NCBI GenBank assembly: GCA_903892415.1
Contig: CAITIQ010000535.1
Coordinates: 1-38,961 of the forward strand
Length of the DNA: 38,961 nucleotides
Direction of reading: 5' to 3'
From: an uncultured delta proteobacterium
Lineage (GTDB): Bacteria; Myxococcota_A; Polyangia; Polyangiales; Polyangiaceae
Part shown: positions 1 to 7,071 of the stretch, piece after piece
Layout: each line of letters opens with the position of its first letter
Numbering within the stretch: the stretch's first letter is position 1
Notes under the pieces: generated by a model
The model's database searches: none
Told to the model about the DNA's origin: nothing
The model's input: the letters and a program-made list of their open reading frames with translations, nothing else
Position numbers and translations under genes: made by a program

Positions 1-542
1 ACGTCAATAGCGTGAACGGGAACGGCTTGAGCCATCGACTGGGCGGCAGTCAGCTTCGCCTCAACCTCTTCCGCGACGCCTGCCTTGGTCAGAAATACGA
101 CTGGCGAAGCCTGACTCTCCGCCGCCAACACGAGGTAGCGCTCCATGCGGCGTAGACTGAAGTCTTTGTCGAGCCCCATCACCACGAACAGGTGGTCAAC
201 GTTGGCAGCGACAACCTGCGGCTCGCGACGTTGGCCAGCAGCTCGACGTACGAACTTGGAGCGGCGCGGCAGTACCGAAAGCACCACCTCTCGCGCGAAT
301 GACACAAGCACCCAGTCCCCTGTCGCCGGCGTGCTTTCGGGATGCTTCGACAACGCTTTGGGCACGTGAAGGAGCCCCTCGGCCTCCGCTCCGACCACAG
401 CGGCAAAGCCACGCTCTATCTTCGTCACTCTACCGATCGCACAGTCGTAGGCCGGAAACTCCGCACGCGCAGCGGCGAACGCCTGTTCGAAGGCTGAGGT
501 CAGACCGAGCACCTTGAGGTCCATTGCGTACGGAGAGTCCAT
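1..542 (-). CDS. rsgA: RsgA ribosome-assembly GTPase, N-terminal part (cut by window edge)
   Basis: This reading frame runs off the left edge, so only the first 174-180 codons are present. The protein begins MDLKVLGL; residues about 25-65 form the OB-fold, then comes VLPRRSKFVRRAAGQR, then QVVAANVDHLFVVMGL, DFSLRRMERYLVLA and PVVFLTKAG. These are the N-terminal hallmarks of RsgA (YjeQ), the circularly permuted GTPase that checks late maturation of the 30S subunit. TKAG corresponds to the permuted G4 (TKAD) element, with Gly where Asp is usual. The G1, G3 and zinc-finger regions lie outside the window. Two in-frame ATG starts are possible, at 542 and 524; neither has a clear Shine-Dalgarno. 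The gene is divergent from the Gly-rich lipoprotein gene. Confidence 0.9.
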   Translation of the reverse strand, partial: MDSPYAMDLKVLGLTSAFEQAFAAARAEFPAYDCAIGRVTKIERGFAAVVGAEAEGLLHVPKALSKHPESTPATGDWVLVSFAREVVLSVLPRRSKFVRRAAGQRREPQVVAANVDHLFVVMGLDKDFSLRRMERYLVLAAESQASPVVFLTKAGVAEEVEAKLTAAQSMAQAVPVHAID

Positions 543-691
543 TTGCGGACGCAACCGACGCGAAGGAGGGGGGCCGCCTGACGCGCTCGTCGGCACGTTT
601 GGCACGAGCACAAGTTACCACGCGGCACGTCGCCAGTGCGATCTTCCGCGGAGGTTCCTCCCAGCCGCAAGCTGGTGTAACGACGTCGGCC

Positions 692-1141
692 ATGTTGCTT
701 CGGGCCGTCCCTTCGTTCATCGCTCGCCGTTGCCTTCTCTCCCTCGCGACCTTGGTCGTGCTGCTCGGTAGCGCCTGTGCCGCCCAGGGTGAAGGGGACC
801 GCTGCAACGCTGGCAACGGCAACGACGACTGCGCTGAGGGTCTCGTATGCAAGACCTCTCGCGAGCTCGAGGGCAATGCAGACATCTGCTGCCCGGAGAC
901 GGGCTCGAGCGAGTCGCCCGAGTGCACGCCCGGTGGGGTTGGCGGCAGTGACACTGGCGGCAGCAGCGCGGGTGGCAATGGGAACGGCGGAAACAACGCT
1001 GGTGGAAACACAACCGGCGGAAGCAGTGCCGGCGGCAATGGTACAGGCGGGGCAGGCGGAACCGGTGGCGCAGCAGCGGGTGGAAGCAGCGCTGGTGGCA
1101 ATGGTACAGGCGGGGCCGGTGGTGCTGGTGGCGCCAACTGA
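692..1141 (+). CDS. Gly-rich secreted protein or lipoprotein
   Basis: A 149-residue protein starting MLLRAVPSF. Residues 1-31 form a signal peptide (Arg-rich start, LLSLATLVVLL core, then GSAC), with the Cys a plausible but not canonical lipidation site. Residues about 36-75 are a small Cys-containing domain (CNAGN, DDCAEG, VCKT, CCPE). From about residue 80 the protein is Gly/Asn/Ser/Thr low complexity built from an imperfect unit of about 20 residues around SSAGGNG, seen three times; at DNA level a 20-bp segment recurs exactly at 1034-1053 and 1097-1116. Such tails are common in Polyangia surface proteins. The ATG at 692 was preferred over the upstream ATG at 524 because it opens a signal peptide and avoids overlap with rsgA. 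Function unknown. Confidence 0.75.
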   Translation: MLLRAVPSFIARRCLLSLATLVVLLGSACAAQGEGDRCNAGNGNDDCAEGLVCKTSRELEGNADICCPETGSSESPECTPGGVGGSDTGGSSAGGNGNGGNNAGGNTTGGSSAGGNGTGGAGGTGGAAAGGSSAGGNGTGGAGGAGGAN

Positions 1142-2345
1142 ACGAGGACTGACGCTTTCGCCGAGCGATCTCGCAAACCACGCCAAAGACGGTGAGCGAC
1201 TGCTCGTCGGTGGCCGCGTGAGGCGCGAGGGCGAGCGTCTATTCCTTAGCGATGTCTGGGCATCGTTGGAAGTCGAGCTGCAAGCTCAACCCCCTACAGG
1301 GCTGGCCGAAGGCTCGCTCGTGCGTTGTCGCGGAACCTGGGAGGACAAGGCGCTGCGTACCGCGGAGCTGGTTTCACTTGCGCCCGGATTAGCCAATCGC
1401 GAGGTCGCTCGCTTTTCGCTGGGAATGGGGCACGCACTGCAAATGCGCGACCTAGCGCTGCGTGCAGTTCGCAAGCTGTTTCACGAGCGACGCTTCATCG
1501 AAGTCGAGACACCAACGATCGTTCCTTGCCCCGGACTCGATAGTCACCTTGACGCCTTTGCCGTTGGTGACAACGCCAACGCACCGCGCTTCCTCGCCAC
1601 CTCGCCCGAGTACCAGATGAAGCGACTGCTGGTCGCCGGCGTCCCACGCTGCTTCCAGCTTGGGCGCGCTTATCGGCAGGGCGAAGTCGGACAGCGCCAC
1701 AACCCCGAGTTCAGCATGCTCGAGTGGTATCGGGCGTTCGGCTCGATGGAGGAAGTAATGGGCGACACGGAGGCCGTCGTCCGCGCGGTCATCAACGCAA
1801 GCGCGAGTCCTGGCGCCTCGATCCGCGCGGAGGTCGCGCGACCGTTCTTGCGGATGACCGTCGCCGAGGCTTTCAAACGCTACTGCAACATTGACGAGCC
1901 AGAGATGCTCGCCCTTGCGGACCAAGACGAAGACACCTTTTTCCGAAAGTTGGCTTTTGAGATTGAGCCCCAGTTCTGCGAGCTGGAACAGCCGCTGTTC
2001 TTGCTCCGTTACCCTAGACCGATGGCGTCGCTCGCGGCGCTCGATGAGCAGGACCCGCGCTACGCGAACCGATTCGAGCTCTATGTGCGAGGCGTCGAGC
2101 TGTGCAACGGCTTTGACGAGCTCACCGACCCAAGCGAACAACGCGCACGCTTCGAGCATGATCAGGCCCAACGAGCGGCGAACAAGCAGCCTGTCTACCC
2201 GCTCGACCATCGCTTCCTCGCGGCACTCGAGGAGGGTATGCCTCCCTCTGCCGGAAACGCGCTCGGGTTCGACCGCCTGCTGATGCTTGCGCTCGAGCAA
2301 CGCTCCTTGGAGCAGGTCTTGGCCTTTCCGGAAAGTGAACTCTAG
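1128..2345 (+). CDS. epmA: EpmA-like elongation factor P lysyltransferase (GenX/PoxA) with N-terminal OB fold
   Basis: A class II aminoacyl-tRNA-synthetase-like enzyme, 405 residues from the chosen GTG. Residues about 20-85 look like an OB fold (RLLVGGRVRR, SLVRCRGTW). The catalytic domain follows: motif 1 around 112-135 (FIEVETPTIVPCPGLDSH), motif 2 around 155-203 (SPEYQMKRLL, FQLGRAYR, HNPEFSMLEWYR), the amino-acid pocket ELCNGFDEL at about 324-332, and motif 3 GNALGFDRLLMLAL at 376-389. These match EpmA, which attaches beta-lysine (or lysine) to EF-P to relieve ribosome stalling. E. coli EpmA, about 325 residues, lacks the OB domain. The start is uncertain: the frame is open well upstream in shadow of the lipoprotein gene; GTG at 1128 overlaps that gene's stop, and ATG at 1425 would remove the OB fold. 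No efp or epmB is visible. Confidence 0.88.
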   Translation: MAPTERGLTLSPSDLANHAKDGERLLVGGRVRREGERLFLSDVWASLEVELQAQPPTGLAEGSLVRCRGTWEDKALRTAELVSLAPGLANREVARFSLGMGHALQMRDLALRAVRKLFHERRFIEVETPTIVPCPGLDSHLDAFAVGDNANAPRFLATSPEYQMKRLLVAGVPRCFQLGRAYRQGEVGQRHNPEFSMLEWYRAFGSMEEVMGDTEAVVRAVINASASPGASIRAEVARPFLRMTVAEAFKRYCNIDEPEMLALADQDEDTFFRKLAFEIEPQFCELEQPLFLLRYPRPMASLAALDEQDPRYANRFELYVRGVELCNGFDELTDPSEQRARFEHDQAQRAANKQPVYPLDHRFLAALEEGMPPSAGNALGFDRLLMLALEQRSLEQVLAFPESEL

Positions 2346-2351
2346 CCAAAC

Positions 2352-2972
2352 ATGGACGTCCGCTCGTTCATCGAATTGGACCGTCATGCGGTCTCTCGGC
2401 TCGCCTGGAAATACGAAACGCTCCTCACCTTGAGGCGAGAGCGCAACGACGGGAAGCCAATCCCAGCGCGGACCTTCTTTCGGGCATTGTGTGCCGAGTT
2501 CCCAGGCGCACTCAAAGAACTAGACCGCATGCCCCCGTCCTTACTCGAGCGGCGACATCAAGAGCTTATGGCAGCGCTCGGCGAACATCGCGGGACGGCG
2601 ACGCGCGTCGCCGTCCCGCTATGGGCTGGAGTAGCGGCGGCCTATCACCGTAGTCTTGGCGGCAGCCTCTCGTCGGTCCCCAACGAGTTACGAGAACGCC
2701 GCGCGCCTGGTCGCCGAGTTGCGCGCGCCATCGAACACGTTGCGCACACGCTTGAGCTCGACAAGGACCTCGTGCAGCGCCTGCTCTTCCCCTGGTCCAC
2801 CTACGGCGCTTTACAACTCGTCGACTCCGGAACCATCGCCGGTGCTCCCGCTTCATCGACGATACCCGTCACGAGCCAGCACATTGACGCGAGCCCTTCA
2901 TCGCTCAACCGCGAGCCCGCTTCGACACACGTCGCGGTTCCGGTGGCGGCCTCGCATTGGCCGGTCGACTGA
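2352..2972 (+). CDS. hypothetical protein downstream of epmA
   Basis: A 206-residue protein, ATG six bases after the epmA stop, so probably cotranscribed. Residues 1-150 look genuinely coding: mostly helical and charged (RSFIELDRHAVSRLAWKYET, IPARTFFRALCAEFPGALKE, RVARAIEHVAHTLELD), with no signal peptide, membrane segment or motif I recognise. The last 57 codons run antisense to the 3' end of the BMP-lipoprotein gene and turn Ser/Pro/Ala-rich, so the conserved part may end near residue 150. No clear Shine-Dalgarno; translation may be coupled to epmA. Function not assigned. Confidence 0.6.
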   Translation: MDVRSFIELDRHAVSRLAWKYETLLTLRRERNDGKPIPARTFFRALCAEFPGALKELDRMPPSLLERRHQELMAALGEHRGTATRVAVPLWAGVAAAYHRSLGGSLSSVPNELRERRAPGRRVARAIEHVAHTLELDKDLVQRLLFPWSTYGALQLVDSGTIAGAPASSTIPVTSQHIDASPSSLNREPASTHVAVPVAASHWPVD

Positions 2973-4141
2973 ATCGGCCCGTCGAAGACCCGGCCGACCC
3001 CCGCGTCAGACGCGAGTTCGGCGCGCAGGCCCTCAAGTTCCGCTGCCAGACTCGAACCTCCGGGCAAACCCGAGCCGAGATCGAAGCGAACGACGCTCTC
3101 CGCGTTGCTCGTGCGAATCGATTCGAGGAGACTTCCCGTAGGAGGCTCACCCCGATGCACCAAATCGATGAAACGGGAGAACAACGGCGTCCAGTTGGTC
3201 ACAACCGTACCAGCGCAATCTCCAGCCGCGACGATTGCGCAGGCCTCCGGCTTGTGCCCAGCAACGGCTAGCACCGATGCGCCGGTCTCATTGAGATCGC
3301 GGACTGTGAAGACGGGGATGTTGTTGTCAACGTTGTGAGCGATCACGTCCGCGCCCGCCGCAACGAGTGCCTCGGTGTCTCGTCGCTCCTTCGACTTACC
3401 ATCGACTTTGACCCCCATGTCGTGCGGCCCCATCATCCAGCGAAGCTCGAGGACGATCGGCGCGCCGCGGCCAGCTTGAGCGCCCAATGCAAACGCGTTC
3501 ACGCCAGCGATGAACGGCGGCGTGGGTGTGGAGCCGATGAAGCCAAGGCGCCCGGAGTTGGTGAGCCGGCCCGCTGCAACGCCAGCGAGGAAGTAGGCTT
3601 GATAGCTTCGTGCGTCGAACGACACGAGGTTGTCGACGGCGCTCGTTGCATCAAGCTGAAGCGCAACGAAGGTTGTTTCGGGGTTTGTGTTGGCAGCCTC
3701 AAGAGCCCCGGGCGCGAGAGCGGGCGAACCCACAATCACGAGGTCAAAGGACCGTTGGCTGAGCCGCTGCGCGACCTGCTCGTAGGTCGCGCTTGGTAGC
3801 TCTAGCCCCGAGACCAGCTCCTGCTCGACATAGCCAAGCTGCTCGGCTGCCTCAGTCACGCCGCGATCAACGGCCTGCCCCACTTCATCCTGAACCGTGT
3901 CGTAAGGAACCACCACGAGAGCAGCTAGCGGCAGTTGGCAAACCTCGTTTGCGCAGAGCGTACCTCCGGGGCAGCCAGCCGACTCGAAGCAACGAACTGT
4001 ACACAAGCCATCGAGGCATTCTGCGGCTTGGCACTGAGAGCTCGCCTCGCAAACAGCACCAATCCCCGCCCCCGGCTGAGGATCCACAACCAACGTGCAC
4101 CCCAGTGCCATCACCAGAAACGGCCAGCCGAGGCCCTTCAC
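2801..4141 (-). CDS. BMP-family substrate-binding lipoprotein with Cys-rich N-terminus
   Basis: A 446-residue predicted lipoprotein: a short signal peptide ends in MALGC (Cys15), followed by a small domain with eight Cys between residues 31 and 68 and then a BMP (PnrA/Med-like) periplasmic-binding fold from about 72 to 375. Seen motifs include LVVVPYDTVQDEVG near its start, FDARSYQAYFLAGVAAGRLT, and GRLGFIGSTPTPPFIAGVNAFALGAQ. Family members usually bind nucleosides for ABC transporters, but no permease or ATPase gene is nearby, so substrate and partner are unknown. The GTG start overlaps the upstream stop by four bases (GTGA) with GGGAG six bases ahead, so translation is coupled to the TPR-PEGA gene. 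The 3' end overlaps the convergent gene ending at 2972. Confidence 0.82.
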   Translation of the reverse strand: MKGLGWPFLVMALGCTLVVDPQPGAGIGAVCEASSQCQAAECLDGLCTVRCFESAGCPGGTLCANEVCQLPLAALVVVPYDTVQDEVGQAVDRGVTEAAEQLGYVEQELVSGLELPSATYEQVAQRLSQRSFDLVIVGSPALAPGALEAANTNPETTFVALQLDATSAVDNLVSFDARSYQAYFLAGVAAGRLTNSGRLGFIGSTPTPPFIAGVNAFALGAQAGRGAPIVLELRWMMGPHDMGVKVDGKSKERRDTEALVAAGADVIAHNVDNNIPVFTVRDLNETGASVLAVAGHKPEACAIVAAGDCAGTVVTNWTPLFSRFIDLVHRGEPPTGSLLESIRTSNAESVVRFDLGSGLPGGSSLAAELEGLRAELASDAGVGRVFDGPIQSTGQCEAATGTATCVEAGSRLSDEGLASMCWLVTGIVDEAGAPAMVPESTSCKAP

Positions 4142-5163
4142 TGAAAGCTCCCGCTCAGCACCAACCCCGCGGGCGAGAGGCTCACACGTGCAGCAACAGA
4201 GTCCGCTTCACCAAGCGAATTTATGATGCTGAACGATACGGCTGCCACGCCGACGATTGAGCCAACCGTAATCAGTACGTCAGTCGCTACCGCCAAACCG
4301 TTCGCTCGATCGATCTTTGAAGCAAGTTCCGACCCCGGGAGAGGAACGCGCTGCGGGCCAAGGTACAGATCATTCGAAACGTCTTCGGAGGTCGCAAGGG
4401 CCATCACGCCGGTAACGGCCGCACCAACTCCGATAAGCCCCGTCGCAATCCATGACGCACCAACCACTCCAGCTGGAAAGCGAAACGGTGGAGCTGCGAC
4501 TTCTGGCGCGACGTCTGCCTCGAGGTCGAAGCTGACCACCAACCGGCCGCCGCGCGCGATCTGCACGGCTCGAGTCTCCATGCGAGCGCCTTTGGCGCGA
4601 ACCAGCCTGCTCCCAGGATTCACTGTCACTGGCTCGAGCAAAGGTGAAACCCCAACCTGACGCTGATCGACAAAGAGCTCGACGCCAGCCAAGTCCACCT
4701 CGATCACGAGAAGAGCGACCTCCCCCCGAAGTCGTTGAATCTCGGCAAGTACCTCCGACCGCCGGGTTGCATCGAGCTCGGCTCCCCCCAATTCGAGATG
4801 GCACTCGTAGGCCTCGATTGCCTGTGTGGGATCGTTGCTTAGCGCGGCGGCTTTCGCAAGATTGTAAAGGATGACGTAGCTGGGGCTAAGCTCGTGAGCC
4901 CGCTTGTAGGCAGCCAGCGCCTCCGGGTAGCGGCCTTCCTTGGTGAGGGCCACAGCTGTCTCATAGCTTTCCAACGCCTCAGCGGTTGGTTCGACACTTG
5001 ATACCCGCCCGCAGGTAGCCGCGTGAGCATGTCCAGGCGCACCAACATTGAAAGCGATCAACGCCAGCCCGACACCAACTGTCGACAAGACGCGCGACTG
5101 GGGGGCTCGCGGAAGAAGCGGATATGACTGGCTGCAGAAGATCGACGGCACGGACAGGATCAA
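4138..5163 (-). CDS. TPR-PEGA membrane protein
   Basis: A 341-residue protein. A signal or anchor segment at about 24-48 ends in GHAHA; a pair of TPR-like helices follows at about 62-125 (EALESYETAVALTKEGRYPE, YNLAKAAALSNDPTQAIEAY); a PEGA-type beta domain spans about 148-215 (LLVIEVDLAGVELFVDQRQV). Two hydrophobic segments at about 232-257 and 289-313 flank a short loop. This architecture is frequent in Myxococcota next to Ser/Thr kinases; PEGA domains are thought to be envelope-located. It lies 46 bp after the kinase stop and overlaps the BMP gene, so the three genes form one unit. The first in-frame start is a TTG at 5163 with a weak ribosome site; a later start (TTG at 5085) is possible. 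Confidence 0.75.
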   Translation of the reverse strand: MILSVPSIFCSQSYPLLPRAPQSRVLSTVGVGLALIAFNVGAPGHAHAATCGRVSSVEPTAEALESYETAVALTKEGRYPEALAAYKRAHELSPSYVILYNLAKAAALSNDPTQAIEAYECHLELGGAELDATRRSEVLAEIQRLRGEVALLVIEVDLAGVELFVDQRQVGVSPLLEPVTVNPGSRLVRAKGARMETRAVQIARGGRLVVSFDLEADVAPEVAAPPFRFPAGVVGASWIATGLIGVGAAVTGVMALATSEDVSNDLYLGPQRVPLPGSELASKIDRANGLAVATDVLITVGSIVGVAAVSFSIINSLGEADSVAARVSLSPAGLVLSGSFQ

Positions 5164-5209
5164 TCTAGCTCAGCCAGCGCCGAAGAACACAGCGACCCGA
5201 GGTAGAGCA

Positions 5210-6958
5210 CTACTTCTTGGGCACTTTTGACCCACCGCCCCAAGGCGGTGTCCGCAAATCAAATCCACCATTCGCGGAGGGCTTGGGGGGCGTAGCCGTA
5301 GGCAAAGGTCGAGCTTGGTTCGGGCTTGAAACAACTGGAAGGGCGCTCGCGGATGAGCGCAACGGACGCTCCGGCTGCAACGAAAACACAATGTCAACGT
5401 CCCGGTCGAACACCACGATGCGCGACTCCGAAACGTACCCGGGAGCCTCCGCTCGTAACGTGTGTGCGGCACCATCGCGTCGCAGCTTGCCAGTGAACGG
5501 GAGACGATCGATCGGCGCGTTGTCCAAGAAAACGCGCGTCTCCTCGCGAGTGGCGCCAAGCTTCAGCTCAATGTGCTGATCGCGAGAGACTTCCGGGGGA
5601 GGCGGTTGTGCGCTTGCCGAAGCCCGCTGCGGCTCGACACTACGGTTGGCAAGGAGCGTGATAACAGCAGCCGTCGTAGCAGCGAACGTCAACCCGACAA
5701 GCAGTGCTCTGCCGCTGAAGGAGGACTTTGCAACGCGCCTGTCCTCGCTCGCTTCCCCCGAGCGCGCAGAAGGGTCGACGGCCTGCGTCCTCTCGGATGC
5801 CACGCTATTGTCCGCGGCAGCCTCAGCGCTCGACTCCACCTCGAAGCCGGGAGCCGTCTCCTCCACGGGAGTAGACTCCTCAGACGTTGACGAAGCTGTC
5901 GCCATGCGCTCGCCAGACTGTGCGAGAGGGTCAACGCCTACGAGCCCAGCAGTTCCGCGAGCATTCAGCAGGTGCTCATCAACCAGAGCCCGCAGAGCTT
6001 CCCGGTAGCCTTGCGAGGCCTGCTCAACCGCCGCGCCCAGCTGCGTCCGGCGAATCGTTCCGGGCACTGCGTCGGCGAGGGCTTGTCGAAACTCACGCGC
6101 CGTCGCGTAGCGATCTTCGGGTCGTGCTTGCAAAGCCACATGGAGGACCTTGGCCAAGGCCTCGCCCGTCGGAGAATCCATCAAGAAGCGATTACCCTCG
6201 TGCTGTTCAAACTTTGGTAGGTCTCCAAAGGTCATTCGCTTGAGGATCTGCACGTCATTCAATTCGCCCCAGAAACGCGATCCCGTCGCAAGCTCGAAGA
6301 GCAGAACACCGGCGGAGAAGATATCCGCGCGACGATCCACGGTGTCGCAGAGCGCCTGCTCTGGTGCCATGTAGGAAAGCTTACCGCGCACGACTCCGGT
6401 ACTCGTGTGTTGAGCGCGTCCACGGCTCTTTGCGATACCAAAGTCAACCAGCGTTACGCGTCCGTCATATGTGACGAACACGTTCTGCGGACTCACGTCG
6501 CGATGAACCAATTCCAGCGGCTGCCCCTCAGGCGACCGAAGCTCGTGCGCGTAGTGAAGTCCCTCGAGAAGCTCACACACGACATGTCGAACAGCGACCT
6601 CGCCCAAGTCTCCAACTGCTTGCCAGCACTGATCCAGCGGCAAACCGTCCAAGAACTCCATCGCAAGATAGGGCCAACCCTCCTGCGCCCTGTACTCCAA
6701 CGTTCGAACAACGTTTGGATGCGAGAGCTGGGGCATGATTCGCGCCTCATCCTCGAACATCGAGCGATGCTCCGCATCGAGGAGATCCTCCTTGAGCCGC
6801 TTGAGAACGACCAACTCGGACGGCTTGGCCCGAACCGCCGCCAGGAAGACATCCGCCATGCCGCCGTGACCGAGCTTGGCGAGCAAGTCCAGCTCGCCAA
6901 ACCGACGTTGGTCCTCTTGGACCAGCCTCAAGACGGCCACCTTCGCGTTCGACGCCAC
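5210..6958 (-). CDS. membrane-anchored Ser/Thr protein kinase with C-terminal PEGA domain
   Basis: A 582-residue Hanks-type kinase. Residues 22-295 carry the catalytic set: glycine loop LGHGGMADVFLA (29-40), Lys53 in VLKRL, Glu71 of helix C, HRDVSPQN (152-159), DFG (172-174) and APEQ (198-201), so it should be active. Residues about 340-415 are a Ser/Glu-rich linker, about 417-437 one membrane segment, and 463-530 a PEGA domain outside the membrane that could act as sensor. The start is GTG, with AAAGGGGA about ten bases upstream. It follows the giant TPR gene by 113 bp (hairpin in between) and heads the TPR-PEGA/BMP unit. Its neighbour cluster contains an FHA protein, a plausible reader of its product. 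No phosphatase gene is visible. Confidence 0.93.
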   Translation of the reverse strand: MASNAKVAVLRLVQEDQRRFGELDLLAKLGHGGMADVFLAAVRAKPSELVVLKRLKEDLLDAEHRSMFEDEARIMPQLSHPNVVRTLEYRAQEGWPYLAMEFLDGLPLDQCWQAVGDLGEVAVRHVVCELLEGLHYAHELRSPEGQPLELVHRDVSPQNVFVTYDGRVTLVDFGIAKSRGRAQHTSTGVVRGKLSYMAPEQALCDTVDRRADIFSAGVLLFELATGSRFWGELNDVQILKRMTFGDLPKFEQHEGNRFLMDSPTGEALAKVLHVALQARPEDRYATAREFRQALADAVPGTIRRTQLGAAVEQASQGYREALRALVDEHLLNARGTAGLVGVDPLAQSGERMATASSTSEESTPVEETAPGFEVESSAEAAADNSVASERTQAVDPSARSGEASEDRRVAKSSFSGRALLVGLTFAATTAAVITLLANRSVEPQRASASAQPPPPEVSRDQHIELKLGATREETRVFLDNAPIDRLPFTGKLRRDGAAHTLRAEAPGYVSESRIVVFDRDVDIVFSLQPERPLRSSASALPVVSSPNQARPLPTATPPKPSANGGFDLRTPPWGGGSKVPKK

Positions 6959-7031
6959 GCTTGGATCGTCCCCTTTACAACGGAAAAATCAAGCCTTTGG
7001 AGCACTCTCCGCGAGCCCTTGTGATCAGACG

Positions 7032-7064
7032 AGGAGCCGGTGTGCGATAGGCGCACCAGCTCCT
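7032..7064 (-). terminator. hairpin between the giant TPR gene and the kinase gene
   Basis: Reading the minus strand just after the giant gene's stop, a 14-base-pair stem (AGGAGC plus GGTGCGC arms, one mismatch, one G-U wobble) closes a five-base loop. No U-run follows, so it is either a weak or factor-assisted terminator or an RNA-processing element. Confidence 0.4.
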
Positions 7065-7071
7065 TTGCCAC

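Noticed and set aside
777..1127. Upstream extension of the epmA frame
   Set aside because: It overlaps the lipoprotein coding region in another frame and reads as Ala/Val/Gln low complexity, a frame-shifted image of the Gly repeats.
430..1176. 248-codon Pro-rich open frame on the minus strand
   Set aside because: It is the antisense shadow of the Gly-rich lipoprotein repeats; Pro/Leu/Ala repetition mirrors Gly codons and there is no ribosome site or domain.
1452..2387. 311-codon minus-strand frame opposite epmA
   Set aside because: The plus strand carries all class II synthetase motifs here; the minus frame has no recognisable domain.
3335..3799. 154-codon plus-strand frame opposite the BMP lipoprotein gene
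   Set aside because: BMP-family motifs are on the minus strand across the same bases.
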